A stretch of 64,000 nt of DNA from a virus, in IMG/VR virus record IMGVR_UViG_3300032331_002067, positions 1-64,000 of that record. One strand, written 5' to 3'. Below the pieces are notes generated by a model that did no database searches, was not told where the DNA came from, and worked only from the letters and a program-made list of their open reading frames with translations. This document shows, one piece after another, positions 9,327 through 18,867 of this stretch (positions are counted from its first letter, which is position 1; each line of letters begins with the position of its first letter). The translations under genes and the position numbers were made by a program.

Positions 9327-10520
9327 ATGAAAATTTGTGAAACCGAAGGTTGCCCATTGGAGTTTGAACCCAATACGGCAAATCAAAAGTATGCCGACTC
9401 ATCGTGTAGAAAATCTATCGATACGATGGGTCTTTGTAAATATAGAAAAGAGAATGGATTAGTTCCAATGCCTAAAGATGCATTAACAGGGGGAAAACCC
9501 CAAACAGAAACAGAACTGAAGATTAGTTACACAAAGCTTCTTCAGGAATATGAAAAGATTAAGACAAAGGAAAGTCATCTTGCTGATGCTGTCTTTAGAG
9601 CCGTTAAAGACGGATTGTCTGACTACAAGCATGTTCCAATTCCTAAGCCCCCTGCTGACCGTAGAAAGGGTACTGAGGAGGTCGCAGTCGCTGTTATCGC
9701 AGACTGGCAATTGGCTAAAGTCACTCCTGACTATAACACTGAAGTCTGTGAACGCAGAATTGACCAGTACGCAGACAAGATTATTCATCTGACTGAAATC
9801 CAAAGACAAGACCATCCTGTGCGTGAACTTCGCATTTGGGCATTGGGAGATATTGTTGAGGGAGAGCTTATTTTCCCCGGACAAAGCTTTCTTGTAGATG
9901 GCGGTTTGTATCGTCAAATTACTGTTGATGGTCCAAGAATCATGAAGAACTTTATTACAAAGATGCTTGCCAACTTTGAGAAAGTTACATTTGTCGGGGT
10001 CATTGGTAATCATGGTTCCATTGGTGGTCGTGCAAGGCGTGACCATGACCCAGAAACAAATGCGGATAGAATGCTTTATCGCATTGTTGAATTGATGTTT
10101 GATGGAGAGAAGCGCATTTCATTCAATATCCCTGATGGTCGTGGTGAACGACACTGGTATGCAATTGACTCTATTGGAAAATATAAGTCATTACTTATTC
10201 ACGGAGATCAGTTTGGCAGCCTTTCATCTTTCTATTCTTTCCAAAAGAAAGTTTATGGATGGAAGATTGGCGGTATTGAACGCAAAGATAATGATGGAAA
10301 TCTTATTGATGAGTTCAACGATGTTTATTTCGGACATTTTCATACTCCAACAAAGATGACATTCAACACTGTGCAGTGTCGCATCTCTGGTAGCCCAGAA
10401 TCAACTAATACCTATGCTATTGAAGTTTTAGGCGCTGTTGGTCAAGCTTCACAGCCTTTAATGTTTGTTCATCCTGAGAAGGGAATTGTTACAGCAGAAT
10501 ATACTTGTTGGTTGGATTGA
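9327..10520 (+). CDS. Calcineurin-like metallophosphoesterase
   Basis: A 397-residue protein. The N-terminal 30 residues hold Cys residues (CETEGCP, SSCRKS) that may bind zinc. The metallophosphoesterase motifs then follow in order: DWQ, LGDIVEG, GNHG, IHGD and FGHFHTP. The first motif, usually DxH, reads DxQ here. Relatives act as DNA exonucleases or phosphodiesterases, and the place at the head of the replication block suggests DNA processing. An in-frame GTG at 9291 would add 12 residues, but the -10 box favours 9327. Confidence 0.8.
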   Translation: MKICETEGCPLEFEPNTANQKYADSSCRKSIDTMGLCKYRKENGLVPMPKDALTGGKPQTETELKISYTKLLQEYEKIKTKESHLADAVFRAVKDGLSDYKHVPIPKPPADRRKGTEEVAVAVIADWQLAKVTPDYNTEVCERRIDQYADKIIHLTEIQRQDHPVRELRIWALGDIVEGELIFPGQSFLVDGGLYRQITVDGPRIMKNFITKMLANFEKVTFVGVIGNHGSIGGRARRDHDPETNADRMLYRIVELMFDGEKRISFNIPDGRGERHWYAIDSIGKYKSLLIHGDQFGSLSSFYSFQKKVYGWKIGGIERKDNDGNLIDEFNDVYFGHFHTPTKMTFNTVQCRISGSPESTNTYAIEVLGAVGQASQPLMFVHPEKGIVTAEYTCWLD

Positions 10521-10526
10521 TGATCA

Positions 10527-10766
10527 ATGAGCCGATTTGCAACAGTAAAATTTGTTTGTAAATACTGTAAGGGGACAAAGCTTGTTGGAGAACAATATTA
10601 TGCCCTCGGAGAGAATTGGGTTGATATCACCTGTGTTAGGTGTAGTCATTCCAAAGATATTACTGTGGAGGATTTAGAATTGCTAATGCGAAGAATAAAT
10701 AAAGCCAATGCGGTGTCTAAAATACGGGAAGTAAGAGATGCTAACAACAAAACTAATTCAGAATAA
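10527..10766 (+). CDS. Small zinc-ribbon protein
   Basis: A 79-residue protein with two CxxC knuckles (CKYC near residue 11 and CVRC near residue 36) spaced as in a zinc ribbon, then a charged helix. It starts 6 nt after the phosphoesterase. No family was recognised. A nucleic-acid-binding role is possible. Confidence 0.65.
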   Translation: MSRFATVKFVCKYCKGTKLVGEQYYALGENWVDITCVRCSHSKDITVEDLELLMRRINKANAVSKIREVRDANNKTNSE

Positions 10767-11199
10767 ATTCTATTTGTATTCTGGAACTATCGTCAAGATC
10801 AAAAAAATCAATAAATCTGTAAACAAGATTTATGTTGAGAAGCTTATTGATGACTCTAGGGTTGTCATTCCATTTCAGCAGAATGAACTTCTTTTGAAGC
10901 GCATTTATACTGTTGGTGAAGTTGCTAAGATTGTTGAGAGAAGACCAGATACAATACGAAAGTATGAAAAAAGAGGATTGATACCAAGTGCAGAAAAATT
11001 TGGTTCTGAATACGGTGCGTATTCCTCTTGGCGGTACTATAATGAAGACGATGTTTATCAGATGGTAGAGTTTTTTAGCTCTAGAAATCCGGGTAGACCA
11101 ACGAACGATGCTGGTATCAGCATTGATAACAAAATAAAAACATTAAACAACAAAGTCAAATTGACTAAAAAGGAGCAAGAATATGTCTCAAGAAAATGA
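10738..11199 (+). CDS. MerR-like helix-turn-helix protein
   Basis: A 153-residue protein overlapping the previous gene by 29 nt. Residues about 57-75 (YTVGEVAKIVERRPDTIRKY) followed by EKRGLIPSA and WRYYNEDDV match the winged helix of the MerR/excisionase group. The N-terminal 50 residues are beta-like. No C-terminal effector domain is present, so it may be a phage regulator or a DNA-architecture factor. Confidence 0.7.
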   Translation: MLTTKLIQNKFYLYSGTIVKIKKINKSVNKIYVEKLIDDSRVVIPFQQNELLLKRIYTVGEVAKIVERRPDTIRKYEKRGLIPSAEKFGSEYGAYSSWRYYNEDDVYQMVEFFSSRNPGRPTNDAGISIDNKIKTLNNKVKLTKKEQEYVSRK

Positions 11200-11389
11200 A
11201 ATTGAAATTTGGGCATCAATCGGTGTCACAAAGAACCTTGGTAACTATGAATCGCTTAGGCTAGATGCCGGTGCGAGAACCAAAGCTTCATCCACAGAGG
11301 ATGAGGCAGCTTGGGAGAAACTGTGGGCATCCATTGATGCTCAGATTGAAGCGAAACTCCAAGAATTGGATAATGGCACTAGCAAGTAA
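11183..11389 (+). CDS. Hypothetical acidic protein
   Basis: A 68-residue helical, acidic protein (WEKLWASIDAQIEAKL). The ATG is preceded by AAGGAG at a good distance and overlaps the end of the HTH gene. It also overlaps the WhiB start, so all three are probably translationally coupled. Function unknown. Confidence 0.6.
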   Translation: MSQENEIEIWASIGVTKNLGNYESLRLDAGARTKASSTEDEAAWEKLWASIDAQIEAKLQELDNGTSK

Positions 11390-11672
11390 TTGGCAGAGCA
11401 AAGCACTCTGTGCGAGCGATCCAAAACAACACACTTGGTGGTCTTATGATAAAGACGACATTGCTTATGCAAAACAAGGTTGTTCTCGGTGCTCAGTTCG
11501 TGCAGAGTGTTTTCTCTCAGCTTGGGAATCTGATGAATTCTATGGCATCAATGGTGGAATCTCTGAATACGAGTTCCTACTGATAACATGGAAAAAATCA
11601 AAAAAGGAATCCAATGTTAACTGGAAAAGAACTGATAGAGATCTTCAAAGAATCATGCGAGAAATCACATAA
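11373..11672 (+). CDS. WhiB-like transcription factor (first copy)
   Basis: A 99-residue protein. Cys13, Cys37, Cys40 and Cys46 give the WhiB pattern C...CxxCx5C that holds a 4Fe-4S cluster, and GINGG replaces the usual GVWGG turn. WhiB proteins occur only in actinobacteria and their phages, where they bind the principal sigma factor and redirect transcription. ATG 11373 was chosen because it sits just before the first Cys region and overlaps the upstream stop by 17 nt. Confidence 0.9.
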   Translation: MALASNWQSKALCASDPKQHTWWSYDKDDIAYAKQGCSRCSVRAECFLSAWESDEFYGINGGISEYEFLLITWKKSKKESNVNWKRTDRDLQRIMREIT

Positions 11673-11922
11673 GCTTTTTATACCAGACTCTCCAAGGCAA
11701 GAATCCGTTGCGGATGCCTTGGCAAAACATTATGATAGTGAGATGCTTGAAAAAGCTGTGAACTATTATATTAAAAAAAATCACGGTCCATTTTTAATTT
11801 TTGATTTTGCCATTGAATCACGCACAGTGTTTGATAAGGTAAAGTTTGAAGAAGAAGCGAAAAACCGTTTCCGCAACCTAGTAAGAGAAACCCACGACAG
11901 ATTGGCATCTGATGAACTATGA
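11614..11922 (+). CDS. Hypothetical protein, possible helicase partner
   Basis: A 102-residue, all-helical protein. It overlaps the WhiB gene by 59 nt and the helicase gene by 11 nt. The region YYIKKNHGPFLIFDFAIES is the most distinctive part. Its position directly before a DnaB-type helicase suggests a loader or accessory factor, but this is inference from context only. Confidence 0.5.
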   Translation: MLTGKELIEIFKESCEKSHKLFIPDSPRQESVADALAKHYDSEMLEKAVNYYIKKNHGPFLIFDFAIESRTVFDKVKFEEEAKNRFRNLVRETHDRLASDEL

Positions 11923-13129
11923 AGTTCGGCTTCTTAATTCCATTATTGACACTAAAGATTTTACATCTGCGGTTAATGGTGGTGTTGAGAACATGTTTAT
12001 TGAATATCGTGATGTATGGAACTTTGTTGTTTCGCATTATGACCAACACAAGAAAGTACCATCCAAAGAAACTGTAAAGCAGCACCATCCGGAGTTTGAA
12101 TTTTTTGCTACTCCAGAGCCATTGTCTTATTATCTTGAGGAAGCTAAAAAGGAATCACTGTCCTATCAGACAAGAGTGATTGTTTCCAAAGCTAACTCAA
12201 TGCTTAACGATGTTGGACCAAAAGAATCCCTCTCCTACTTGATGGAGAGTACATCTAAGCTTTATAAGTATTCAAGTAATCTTAAAGACACAGACCTCGC
12301 TGGTGAGTGGCGGGATAGATACGAGGATTTGAAAGAACGGTCAATCAAAGGCGCTGGAGAACTACAAGGTATTCCTAGTGGTATCGGTGTAATTGATAAA
12401 TCGTTTGGTGGTTGGCAACCCGGAGACTTTATTGTTCTTCTTGGCTGGACAGGTGTTGGTAAGTCATTCATCGCTAGACTGTTCGCAGTTAATGCTTGGA
12501 AAGCTGGCTACAGACCACTAATCATCTCTCTTGAAATGAATAAGCAACAAGAGGGTCAGCGTCTTGACACGCTGTTGAACAATGGCGAAGGTCATTTTAC
12601 AAACACAGACTTGGTTCGTGCTAACCCGAATGTTGTTGATGGTTACGAGAAGTGGGCAGAAGAGACTTTCTCAGGGAAGCACGCTATTCACCTTGTTACA
12701 TCAGAGGGTCTTGAAACAGCTGACCAGAACATGGTTCAAGCAAAGATTGACCAGTATCAACCGGATCTTGTAATTCTTGACTATCACGGTCTATTTGATG
12801 ACTCAAGCGGTGCGAAGAATGAAACAGAGAAGGCTAAGAACCTCTCTAAGGCGTTTAAGCGCATGGCTGTTAAGAACGGAGTGCCAATCATTGATGTGGC
12901 AGCAGTAACTATGAATGATGGTCACTCAGAGCGACCACCAGAATTAGAAGAAGTCGCTTGGAGTAAGCAGTTGGCATATGATGCTGACTTAGTGTTGGCA
13001 ATCCATCGTGATTACAACTCTGACTTATTCCAAGTGGTATCAAGGAAGGTAAGGCGGTCAACTCATTTTGGCTTTCTCCTTCGTTGGAATTTAGACACAG
13101 GAAAGTGGGCAGAAGAATGGGATCTGTAA
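11912..13129 (+). CDS. DnaB-like replicative helicase
   Basis: A 405-residue protein. The RecA-type core spans about residues 150-400, with Walker A GWTGVGKS, the region SLEMNKQQEGQRLDTLL, Walker B LVILDYHG and a late RKVRRSTHFG arginine region. The N-terminal 130 residues are helical but shorter than in cellular DnaB. It would be the hexameric fork helicase, working with the primase encoded right after it. The start overlaps the previous gene. Confidence 0.88.
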   Translation: MNYEVRLLNSIIDTKDFTSAVNGGVENMFIEYRDVWNFVVSHYDQHKKVPSKETVKQHHPEFEFFATPEPLSYYLEEAKKESLSYQTRVIVSKANSMLNDVGPKESLSYLMESTSKLYKYSSNLKDTDLAGEWRDRYEDLKERSIKGAGELQGIPSGIGVIDKSFGGWQPGDFIVLLGWTGVGKSFIARLFAVNAWKAGYRPLIISLEMNKQQEGQRLDTLLNNGEGHFTNTDLVRANPNVVDGYEKWAEETFSGKHAIHLVTSEGLETADQNMVQAKIDQYQPDLVILDYHGLFDDSSGAKNETEKAKNLSKAFKRMAVKNGVPIIDVAAVTMNDGHSERPPELEEVAWSKQLAYDADLVLAIHRDYNSDLFQVVSRKVRRSTHFGFLLRWNLDTGKWAEEWDL

Positions 13130-13311
13130 AGAATAAGAAAAAGAATGTTCTCTACGGGGAAGCTCAAGACATTGAAACAATCATTAGGCTAAGACCTTGG
13201 ATTGAGGATGAATGTCGTAAGAAATACGGAGACTTTAGAAAGAGTGATCTTGTAACAGATTATGAACCAAAAACAAACATTTTCAAGTTCAAGCTCTTCT
13301 TTCATAAGTAA
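13117..13311 (+). CDS. Hypothetical basic protein between helicase and primase
   Basis: A 64-residue protein overlapping the helicase 3' end by 13 nt and ending 2 nt before the primase start. The N-terminus is lysine-rich (SVKNKKKN). No family recognised. The position hints at a replisome accessory role. Confidence 0.5.
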   Translation: MGSVKNKKKNVLYGEAQDIETIIRLRPWIEDECRKKYGDFRKSDLVTDYEPKTNIFKFKLFFHK

Positions 13312-13312
13312 G

Positions 13313-14206
13313 ATGGAAGATGAAATTCGTAAGCTATTTGAGAACTATAACATTGATGTAGCCTCAGATAGCGGTAATGAATTCAATATCTACTGTCCAT
13401 TCCATAAGAACCTACACAGTCCAGCTTTTTTTATTAATAGGAAGACTGGGCTGTGGCAGTGTTTCAACCCCTCTTGCGCTAAGCGAGGAAACTTTAGACA
13501 ACTTTATCGTCAGATAACCGGCAAGCCGTATGGAAAGAGCATCACTCTTGATTCGGCTGCCTTAACTAACGAGATTGAAAGAGGTTTTCGGGGGAAGGTA
13601 ATCTCAAATGAGATTGACATTGATTCCGTTGCTGTTGATTATGACAACAATGATGAAACAATGTTATTGTCAAAGTTCCTTGATAGAGGTTTATCCCTTG
13701 AAACAATGGAGTACTTTGAGATTGGCTTCTCCAGAGTTAAGGAGAGGATTGTTATTCCAGTAAGAGACCCCAACTACAAGCTAGTCGGTTTTATTGGAAG
13801 AGCAACAACCGATGAGCAAGAACCAAGATATTTATATAACAAAGGATTTAAGCGTGCTGATGTATTATTTAACATCCAAAACGCAAAAAAACACCCTAGT
13901 TGTATAATTACAGAGGGCAGTGTTGACGCAATGATGGTTTACCAAGCTGGTTATCCAAATGTTGTATCAACACTTGGCGCTCAGGTTAGCAATAACCAGA
14001 TCAAAATGCTGAAAAGATATTTTGACGAATTAATTATATTTTCTGATAACGATGACGCAGGAATCGCCATGAAGAATGATATAATAAATCTCTGCCGAGG
14101 CAAAGTTCTTTCCGAGGCAAAGATAGCTGATGGTTGTAAAGACCCCGGCGAAATGAAAAAAGAACAAATAACAAACAGTATTGAAAATAAAATTTCAATC
14201 ATATAA
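13313..14206 (+). CDS. DnaG-type primase (CHC2 zinc finger and TOPRIM)
   Basis: A 297-residue protein. A CHC2-type zinc motif (CPFH, then CFNPSC) spans about residues 23-52. The TOPRIM core has EGSVDAM and FSDNDDAG, the acidic residues that hold catalytic metal. It lacks the C-terminal helicase-binding domain of cellular DnaG, as many phage primases do. It would lay RNA primers for the PolIII-type polymerase. An in-frame ATG at 13262 would add 17 low-complexity residues and overlap the upstream gene, so 13313 is preferred. Confidence 0.88.
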   Translation: MEDEIRKLFENYNIDVASDSGNEFNIYCPFHKNLHSPAFFINRKTGLWQCFNPSCAKRGNFRQLYRQITGKPYGKSITLDSAALTNEIERGFRGKVISNEIDIDSVAVDYDNNDETMLLSKFLDRGLSLETMEYFEIGFSRVKERIVIPVRDPNYKLVGFIGRATTDEQEPRYLYNKGFKRADVLFNIQNAKKHPSCIITEGSVDAMMVYQAGYPNVVSTLGAQVSNNQIKMLKRYFDELIIFSDNDDAGIAMKNDIINLCRGKVLSEAKIADGCKDPGEMKKEQITNSIENKISII

Positions 14207-14220
14207 CAAAAGGAATACAC

Positions 14221-14871
14221 ATGACATTTGCAAGTATCAAATCACTTCAAGACCTCGAAAAGAGCGTCACACCTACACAGAACAAACAAGGAACTGGAAT
14301 CAAGAAGTATTTCAGCCTTTCATCAGGAGATTCATTCAAGATTCGTTTCCGTCAGGAACTTACCGAAGATGCAACTTTCTTTGATGAAGAGGTTGGTACA
14401 GGGATCACAGTACCTGTTGTAACATCACCTATTAACTGGAAGTGGCGAGCAGCTTCTACTTCTTCACTTGAGAAGTTCAACTATCGCTGTTGGGCAACCG
14501 AGCAGGCTGTTCACGACAAGGCGTGGAAGCCAAAGCCACATTTGCTTATCAACATTGCTGTTGAAGTAGAAGTCGGAGTCTGGGAGCCTCGTGTTCTTGA
14601 CACAACATTCAACCAGCGTCACATCGGAATGATGCTCATTGAATACGCAAAGGAATTCGGAACAATTACTGACCGCTACTACAAGTACTCACGCACAGGC
14701 TCGTCTGCATCAGACACTAATTACAGTTTGATTCCTCTCTCACAAGGAGAGATGCCAAAGGAAATCACTGAGTTGCCAATGCACCAGCTTGACAGCATGT
14801 ACCTGACTCTCTCCTACGATAAGCAAGAGAAGTTCTTTACTACTGGAGAAATTGCCAAAGATTCTTGGTGA
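14221..14871 (+). CDS. Putative single-stranded DNA-binding protein
   Basis: A 216-residue protein with AAAGGA before its ATG. Aromatic-rich beta strands (WKWRAAS, NYRCWA, HLLINIAVEVEVGVWEP) form one core domain, which is followed by a less ordered C-terminus. This matches the size and make-up of phage OB-fold SSBs. The place between primase and polymerase fits. No diagnostic motif was recognised, so the call is partly context. Confidence 0.55.
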   Translation: MTFASIKSLQDLEKSVTPTQNKQGTGIKKYFSLSSGDSFKIRFRQELTEDATFFDEEVGTGITVPVVTSPINWKWRAASTSSLEKFNYRCWATEQAVHDKAWKPKPHLLINIAVEVEVGVWEPRVLDTTFNQRHIGMMLIEYAKEFGTITDRYYKYSRTGSSASDTNYSLIPLSQGEMPKEITELPMHQLDSMYLTLSYDKQEKFFTTGEIAKDSW

Positions 14872-14890
14872 TTGATTAACTGCTACGGTG

Positions 14891-14916
14891 AAGCCCTGCC
14901 TAATAAGCAGGGCTTT
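14891..14916 (+). terminator. Intrinsic terminator-like hairpin
   Basis: A 9-bp stem AAGCCCTGC / GCAGGGCTT with a 7-nt loop and only a short T run. It lies between the SSB-like gene and the nucleotidase gene and probably ends or trims the upstream transcript. Confidence 0.65.
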
Positions 14917-14934
14917 ATCCGTGTAAGGACATAA

Positions 14935-15465
14935 ATGAAAAACAAAAATATTGTTCTTGACCTTGATGGTGTAATTGCAGATATCTCAACATCGATTGAT
15001 GAATACATTACATATACTGGTATAAAAGAAAAGTACGACTATACACATTGGTTGACATCTGATCATGATGATGAAGAGGCAATGAAGTTATTTAATGACC
15101 CTTTGTTCTGGAAGAATCTAAAACCATACGAGGATGCTTGGCATCAAGTAAATAAGTGGTTTAGTGATGGATATGATGTTCACATTGTTACAGCAAGAAG
15201 GTGCGATGCTGCAATCCGGAACACCTCTTCTTGGCTAGACGCATGGAGAATTGCAACACTTGAACCTATATTTGCAGGAATCCATAAAAAATACGAAGTT
15301 ATTAAAGAAATTAATCCTCTATTTGTTGTTGAAGATAACCCAAACGAAGTAAAAATTTTAATTGATAACGGAGTGAACGCTTTTCTCAGAAAGCAGTGGT
15401 ACAATGAGCCATACTGGGAAACCTTACCGACCATAGAAACCTTATACGATATAGATTGGAACTAA
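14935..15465 (+). CDS. HAD-family 5'(3')-deoxyribonucleotidase-like protein
   Basis: A 176-residue protein. Motif I is DLDGVIAD, motif II is VTARR and motif III is VEDNPNEV, all HAD landmarks, and there is a cap-type insertion with WLTSDHDDEEAM. Relatives of the NT5C type remove phosphate from deoxynucleoside monophosphates, which would tune the dNTP pool. The gene directly precedes the polymerase. Confidence 0.8.
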   Translation: MKNKNIVLDLDGVIADISTSIDEYITYTGIKEKYDYTHWLTSDHDDEEAMKLFNDPLFWKNLKPYEDAWHQVNKWFSDGYDVHIVTARRCDAAIRNTSSWLDAWRIATLEPIFAGIHKKYEVIKEINPLFVVEDNPNEVKILIDNGVNAFLRKQWYNEPYWETLPTIETLYDIDWN

Positions 15466-18400
15466 GTGACTGATTTCGTACACTTACACTGTCATTCCGA
15501 GTACTCACTCCTTGATGGAATGTCAACCCCCACAGAGATTGCAAAAATCTCTAGCACGAATGGTCAATATGCTGCTGCAATTACTGACCACGGCACGATG
15601 GGTGGTGTCTTGAAGTTTCAAGATGCTTGCAATAAGCAGAGCGTAAAACCAATCTTTGGTGTTGAAGCTTATTTTGTTCCATCTATTAATACGGATGCTC
15701 AGACAAAGTATGAGCGCTTCCATTTGATTCTTCTTGCGAAGAATAATGCTGGACTGCAAAAGCTTTTTAGAATCTCACAAACTGGTTGGACAGATAACTT
15801 CTACTACAAACCTCGTATTGACTTTAACTTACTAGAAGACATGGTTGATGATGACATCATTGCATTGTCCGGTTGTATGGGTGGTCCAATTTCAAAAGCG
15901 ATTGAGGCTGGCAACCATGCACGAGCAGAAGAATTGTCTGAACGCTTTATTAAAATCTTCAAGGATGACTTCTATTATGAAGTGCAAGCTTGGAATCCCA
16001 AGAACCTCAATGATTCACTTATCAAACTTGCTAGTGCTTATGATAAGAAGGTTGTTGCAACAGCTGATTGTCACTTCCCAACATACGAAGATCGTGGACC
16101 AGAAGAAGTTCTTCTTATGGTTTCTCAATATCCAAGCTTGAACGCTGGAGATATTCGTGTTGCACAACAGAATCTTCATGTCATTCACGATGAGAACGCA
16201 AATGTAATTGACAAGATGAATGCTATGTACCCGGAACGGTTCTTGCGCTTTGATGAAATCAATCCATACATTGCTAAGGCTGATGTTGTCCACTCTTGGT
16301 TTAAAGATGCTGGTTATGACAATGTTGAATATCTTGAGAACACAATGGAAGTTGCTGACAAATGCACAGCGACAATTGCTACTAAGAGAAATCTTCTTCC
16401 AAAGTATTCCAAGGTTCTTGATTCAAACTTCTATCTGAGAGAGATTGCTGAGTTTGCAATTCAGACAAATAAACTTGGTGCGGAATATCAGGAAAGGCTT
16501 AATGAAGAACTAGGAATCATTGAGCAACTTGGTTTCTCTGACTACTTCTTGATTGTATGGGACTTAGTTAAATGGGCTGATGAGAACGATATTGGTCGTG
16601 GTACAGGGCGAGGTTCTGTTGGCGGTTCTGTCCTTGCATACTTGCTTGATATCTCAAAGGTTGACCCATTGAAGTACGGATTGCTTTTCTCACGATTTAT
16701 TAACCCTGAACGAAATGACTATCCGGACATTGACTTGGACTTTGAGGATAAGCGCAGAGGCGAGGTTCGTAATTACCTGCGTGACAGATGGGGTCATGAC
16801 AATGTTGCTGCTATCTCTACTTACGGCGGTTTCAAACCTAAGTCTGTAATTAAAGATATCTCTCGTGTCTATCAGGTTCCATTTGCTGAGATTAACAACA
16901 TCACTCCATACTTTGAGACATTGCAGGAACTTGAAACATCACCTAAAGGTAAGATCTTTTGTAGTAAGTATCCAGACATTATCAAGCTTGCAAAGAAGCT
17001 TGAAGGTCGTATTCGTAACTCAGGAATTCATGCTGCTGGCATGGTTGTTTCATCAATCCCTCTAAGTGATGTTTGCCCTGTTGAGACAAAGAAAGATACA
17101 AGCGGGGAAGGTCGTTCTATTGTTACTGCTTTTGATATGGAAGATGCAGAAGCCGTTGGTCTGATTAAAATCGATGTTCTCGGTCTAAAGACCGTTTCTG
17201 TTATTAAAGATTGCATCGCAAAGATTAAAGAAAATCGGGGCATTGATGTTAGTCAGCTTTCATTGGAATTGGATGACCCAGAAGTATTTAAGAACTTCAA
17301 TGATGGAAATACAGTAGGTATCTTCCAAACAGATGCTGCTGCTTATCGTAACTTGATTGAAAGAATGGGTATTGATAATTTTAATGACCTTGTTGTATCA
17401 AACGCACTTGTAAGACCGGGAGCATTGTTGTCACAGGGTCAGGTTTATATTGATTGTAAGAAGGGTGTGAATGCTCCAAAGTATCCACACCCTATTGTTA
17501 AGGACATTCTTGAAGAAACATACGGAACGGTTATCTTTCAGGAACAGCTAATGCAAATGGCTGTACTCCTCGCTGATTTCACATGGTCAGAGGCTGACAA
17601 ACTTCGTAAGATCATTGGTAAGAAGAGAGATGCTGCTGGATTTGATGAGTATAAAGAGAAGTTTGTTAACAATAAGTATATCAAGAAAGCAGCAGCAGAG
17701 AAAATCTGGGCGGAATTTGAACTAGCAGCCTTGTACATGTTTAACAAGTCTCACGCTGTTGCTTACTCCATGCTCTCTTATCAGACCATGTGGTTGAAGA
17801 TTCATTACCCAATTGAATTCATTTGGTCACTTCTCTTTAATGAATCAGCAGGTGACAAGATTACGGCTTATTTGATGGAAGCGCAAAGGGTGGGCGTAAA
17901 GATACTAGCACCTGATGTGAATCACTCGGATGAATACTTTTCGGTAAGTATCAAGGGTGAGGAGGAGTCAATTCAATTTGGATTGTCCAATGTCGCCGGA
18001 TGTGGTAACTCAGCTATCAAGGAGATTTTTGAAAAGCGACCATTTGACTCGTATGAGGAGTTTACAAACAAATGCAGAAAGTCTGCAGTGAAGGTAACTG
18101 TAAGAGAAAATCTAGAGAAGGTAGGAGCGTTTAAATCTTTGGGTCATGTCTCGGCTTATGATCACGAGAAGTATTATCTTCCTGTATTGGGTTTCTCACT
18201 TAACACTAATGGTGAACAGAATGAAATGGATGAGTTTGTCGGGAAGCTTGCAGACTTCCACGAAATTACCTCTCCATTGACGCTGGTAAAGGCTGTGGTG
18301 CGTTCTACAAAGAAAACGCCTCAATACCTTCGTATTGAGTTTGAAGACCATTCTGGCTCGTCTACGGTGTTTGCTGAGCGTAATACCGAACTTGCCACAC

Positions 18401-18867
18401 GAGACTATATTTATGCTCTTATCGGGGATAGAACGATGCATGACTTCTGTGATGCGTATGAGTATTACGATTCAAGCTTGTATAACTTCATGATGTTACG
18501 GGCAAAGGGGCATGACCACGATTACGGCTGGTTGCATAAGACGGGTCTTGGAACTGCTGAAAAAGAAAAGACCTTAATGTATATCTTCCATATGCGTAAA
18601 TTCATTACATCCACCGAGAAGGAAATGGCGAACCTCTACTGCTGGGATGGGGAGAAGATATTTAAGGTCGTGGTGTTCCCGAACACGCTAAAGAAGATTA
18701 AAGGTCTTCTTCAGACCAAGACATGGTTTGCAGCGAGGTTGGAAAAGATTGAAGACCAAAAGACGCTGACACGATTGGACTCTTACAAAGTTGAGAGCGA
18801 CAGTGGCATCATCTCTATTGAGAATTACATTGAGAGAAAGTCTCTCAAGAAAGAAGATTATGTCTAA
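15466..18867 (+). CDS. dnaE: DNA polymerase III alpha subunit (DnaE type)
   Basis: A 1133-residue protein with a GTG start directly after the previous stop. The N-terminal PHP domain begins VHLHCHSEYSLLDGMSTPTE. The C-family polymerase core contains GRGTGRGSVGGS and the catalytic PDIDLDF (near residue 423). A helix-hairpin-helix region and a C-terminal OB-like segment follow (about residues 945-985). It would be the main replicative polymerase of the phage. No QADMF-like clamp motif was recognised, and no clamp gene was seen in the window. Confidence 0.95.
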   Translation: MTDFVHLHCHSEYSLLDGMSTPTEIAKISSTNGQYAAAITDHGTMGGVLKFQDACNKQSVKPIFGVEAYFVPSINTDAQTKYERFHLILLAKNNAGLQKLFRISQTGWTDNFYYKPRIDFNLLEDMVDDDIIALSGCMGGPISKAIEAGNHARAEELSERFIKIFKDDFYYEVQAWNPKNLNDSLIKLASAYDKKVVATADCHFPTYEDRGPEEVLLMVSQYPSLNAGDIRVAQQNLHVIHDENANVIDKMNAMYPERFLRFDEINPYIAKADVVHSWFKDAGYDNVEYLENTMEVADKCTATIATKRNLLPKYSKVLDSNFYLREIAEFAIQTNKLGAEYQERLNEELGIIEQLGFSDYFLIVWDLVKWADENDIGRGTGRGSVGGSVLAYLLDISKVDPLKYGLLFSRFINPERNDYPDIDLDFEDKRRGEVRNYLRDRWGHDNVAAISTYGGFKPKSVIKDISRVYQVPFAEINNITPYFETLQELETSPKGKIFCSKYPDIIKLAKKLEGRIRNSGIHAAGMVVSSIPLSDVCPVETKKDTSGEGRSIVTAFDMEDAEAVGLIKIDVLGLKTVSVIKDCIAKIKENRGIDVSQLSLELDDPEVFKNFNDGNTVGIFQTDAAAYRNLIERMGIDNFNDLVVSNALVRPGALLSQGQVYIDCKKGVNAPKYPHPIVKDILEETYGTVIFQEQLMQMAVLLADFTWSEADKLRKIIGKKRDAAGFDEYKEKFVNNKYIKKAAAEKIWAEFELAALYMFNKSHAVAYSMLSYQTMWLKIHYPIEFIWSLLFNESAGDKITAYLMEAQRVGVKILAPDVNHSDEYFSVSIKGEEESIQFGLSNVAGCGNSAIKEIFEKRPFDSYEEFTNKCRKSAVKVTVRENLEKVGAFKSLGHVSAYDHEKYYLPVLGFSLNTNGEQNEMDEFVGKLADFHEITSPLTLVKAVVRSTKKTPQYLRIEFEDHSGSSTVFAERNTELATRDYIYALIGDRTMHDFCDAYEYYDSSLYNFMMLRAKGHDHDYGWLHKTGLGTAEKEKTLMYIFHMRKFITSTEKEMANLYCWDGEKIFKVVVFPNTLKKIKGLLQTKTWFAARLEKIEDQKTLTRLDSYKVESDSGIISIENYIERKSLKKEDYV

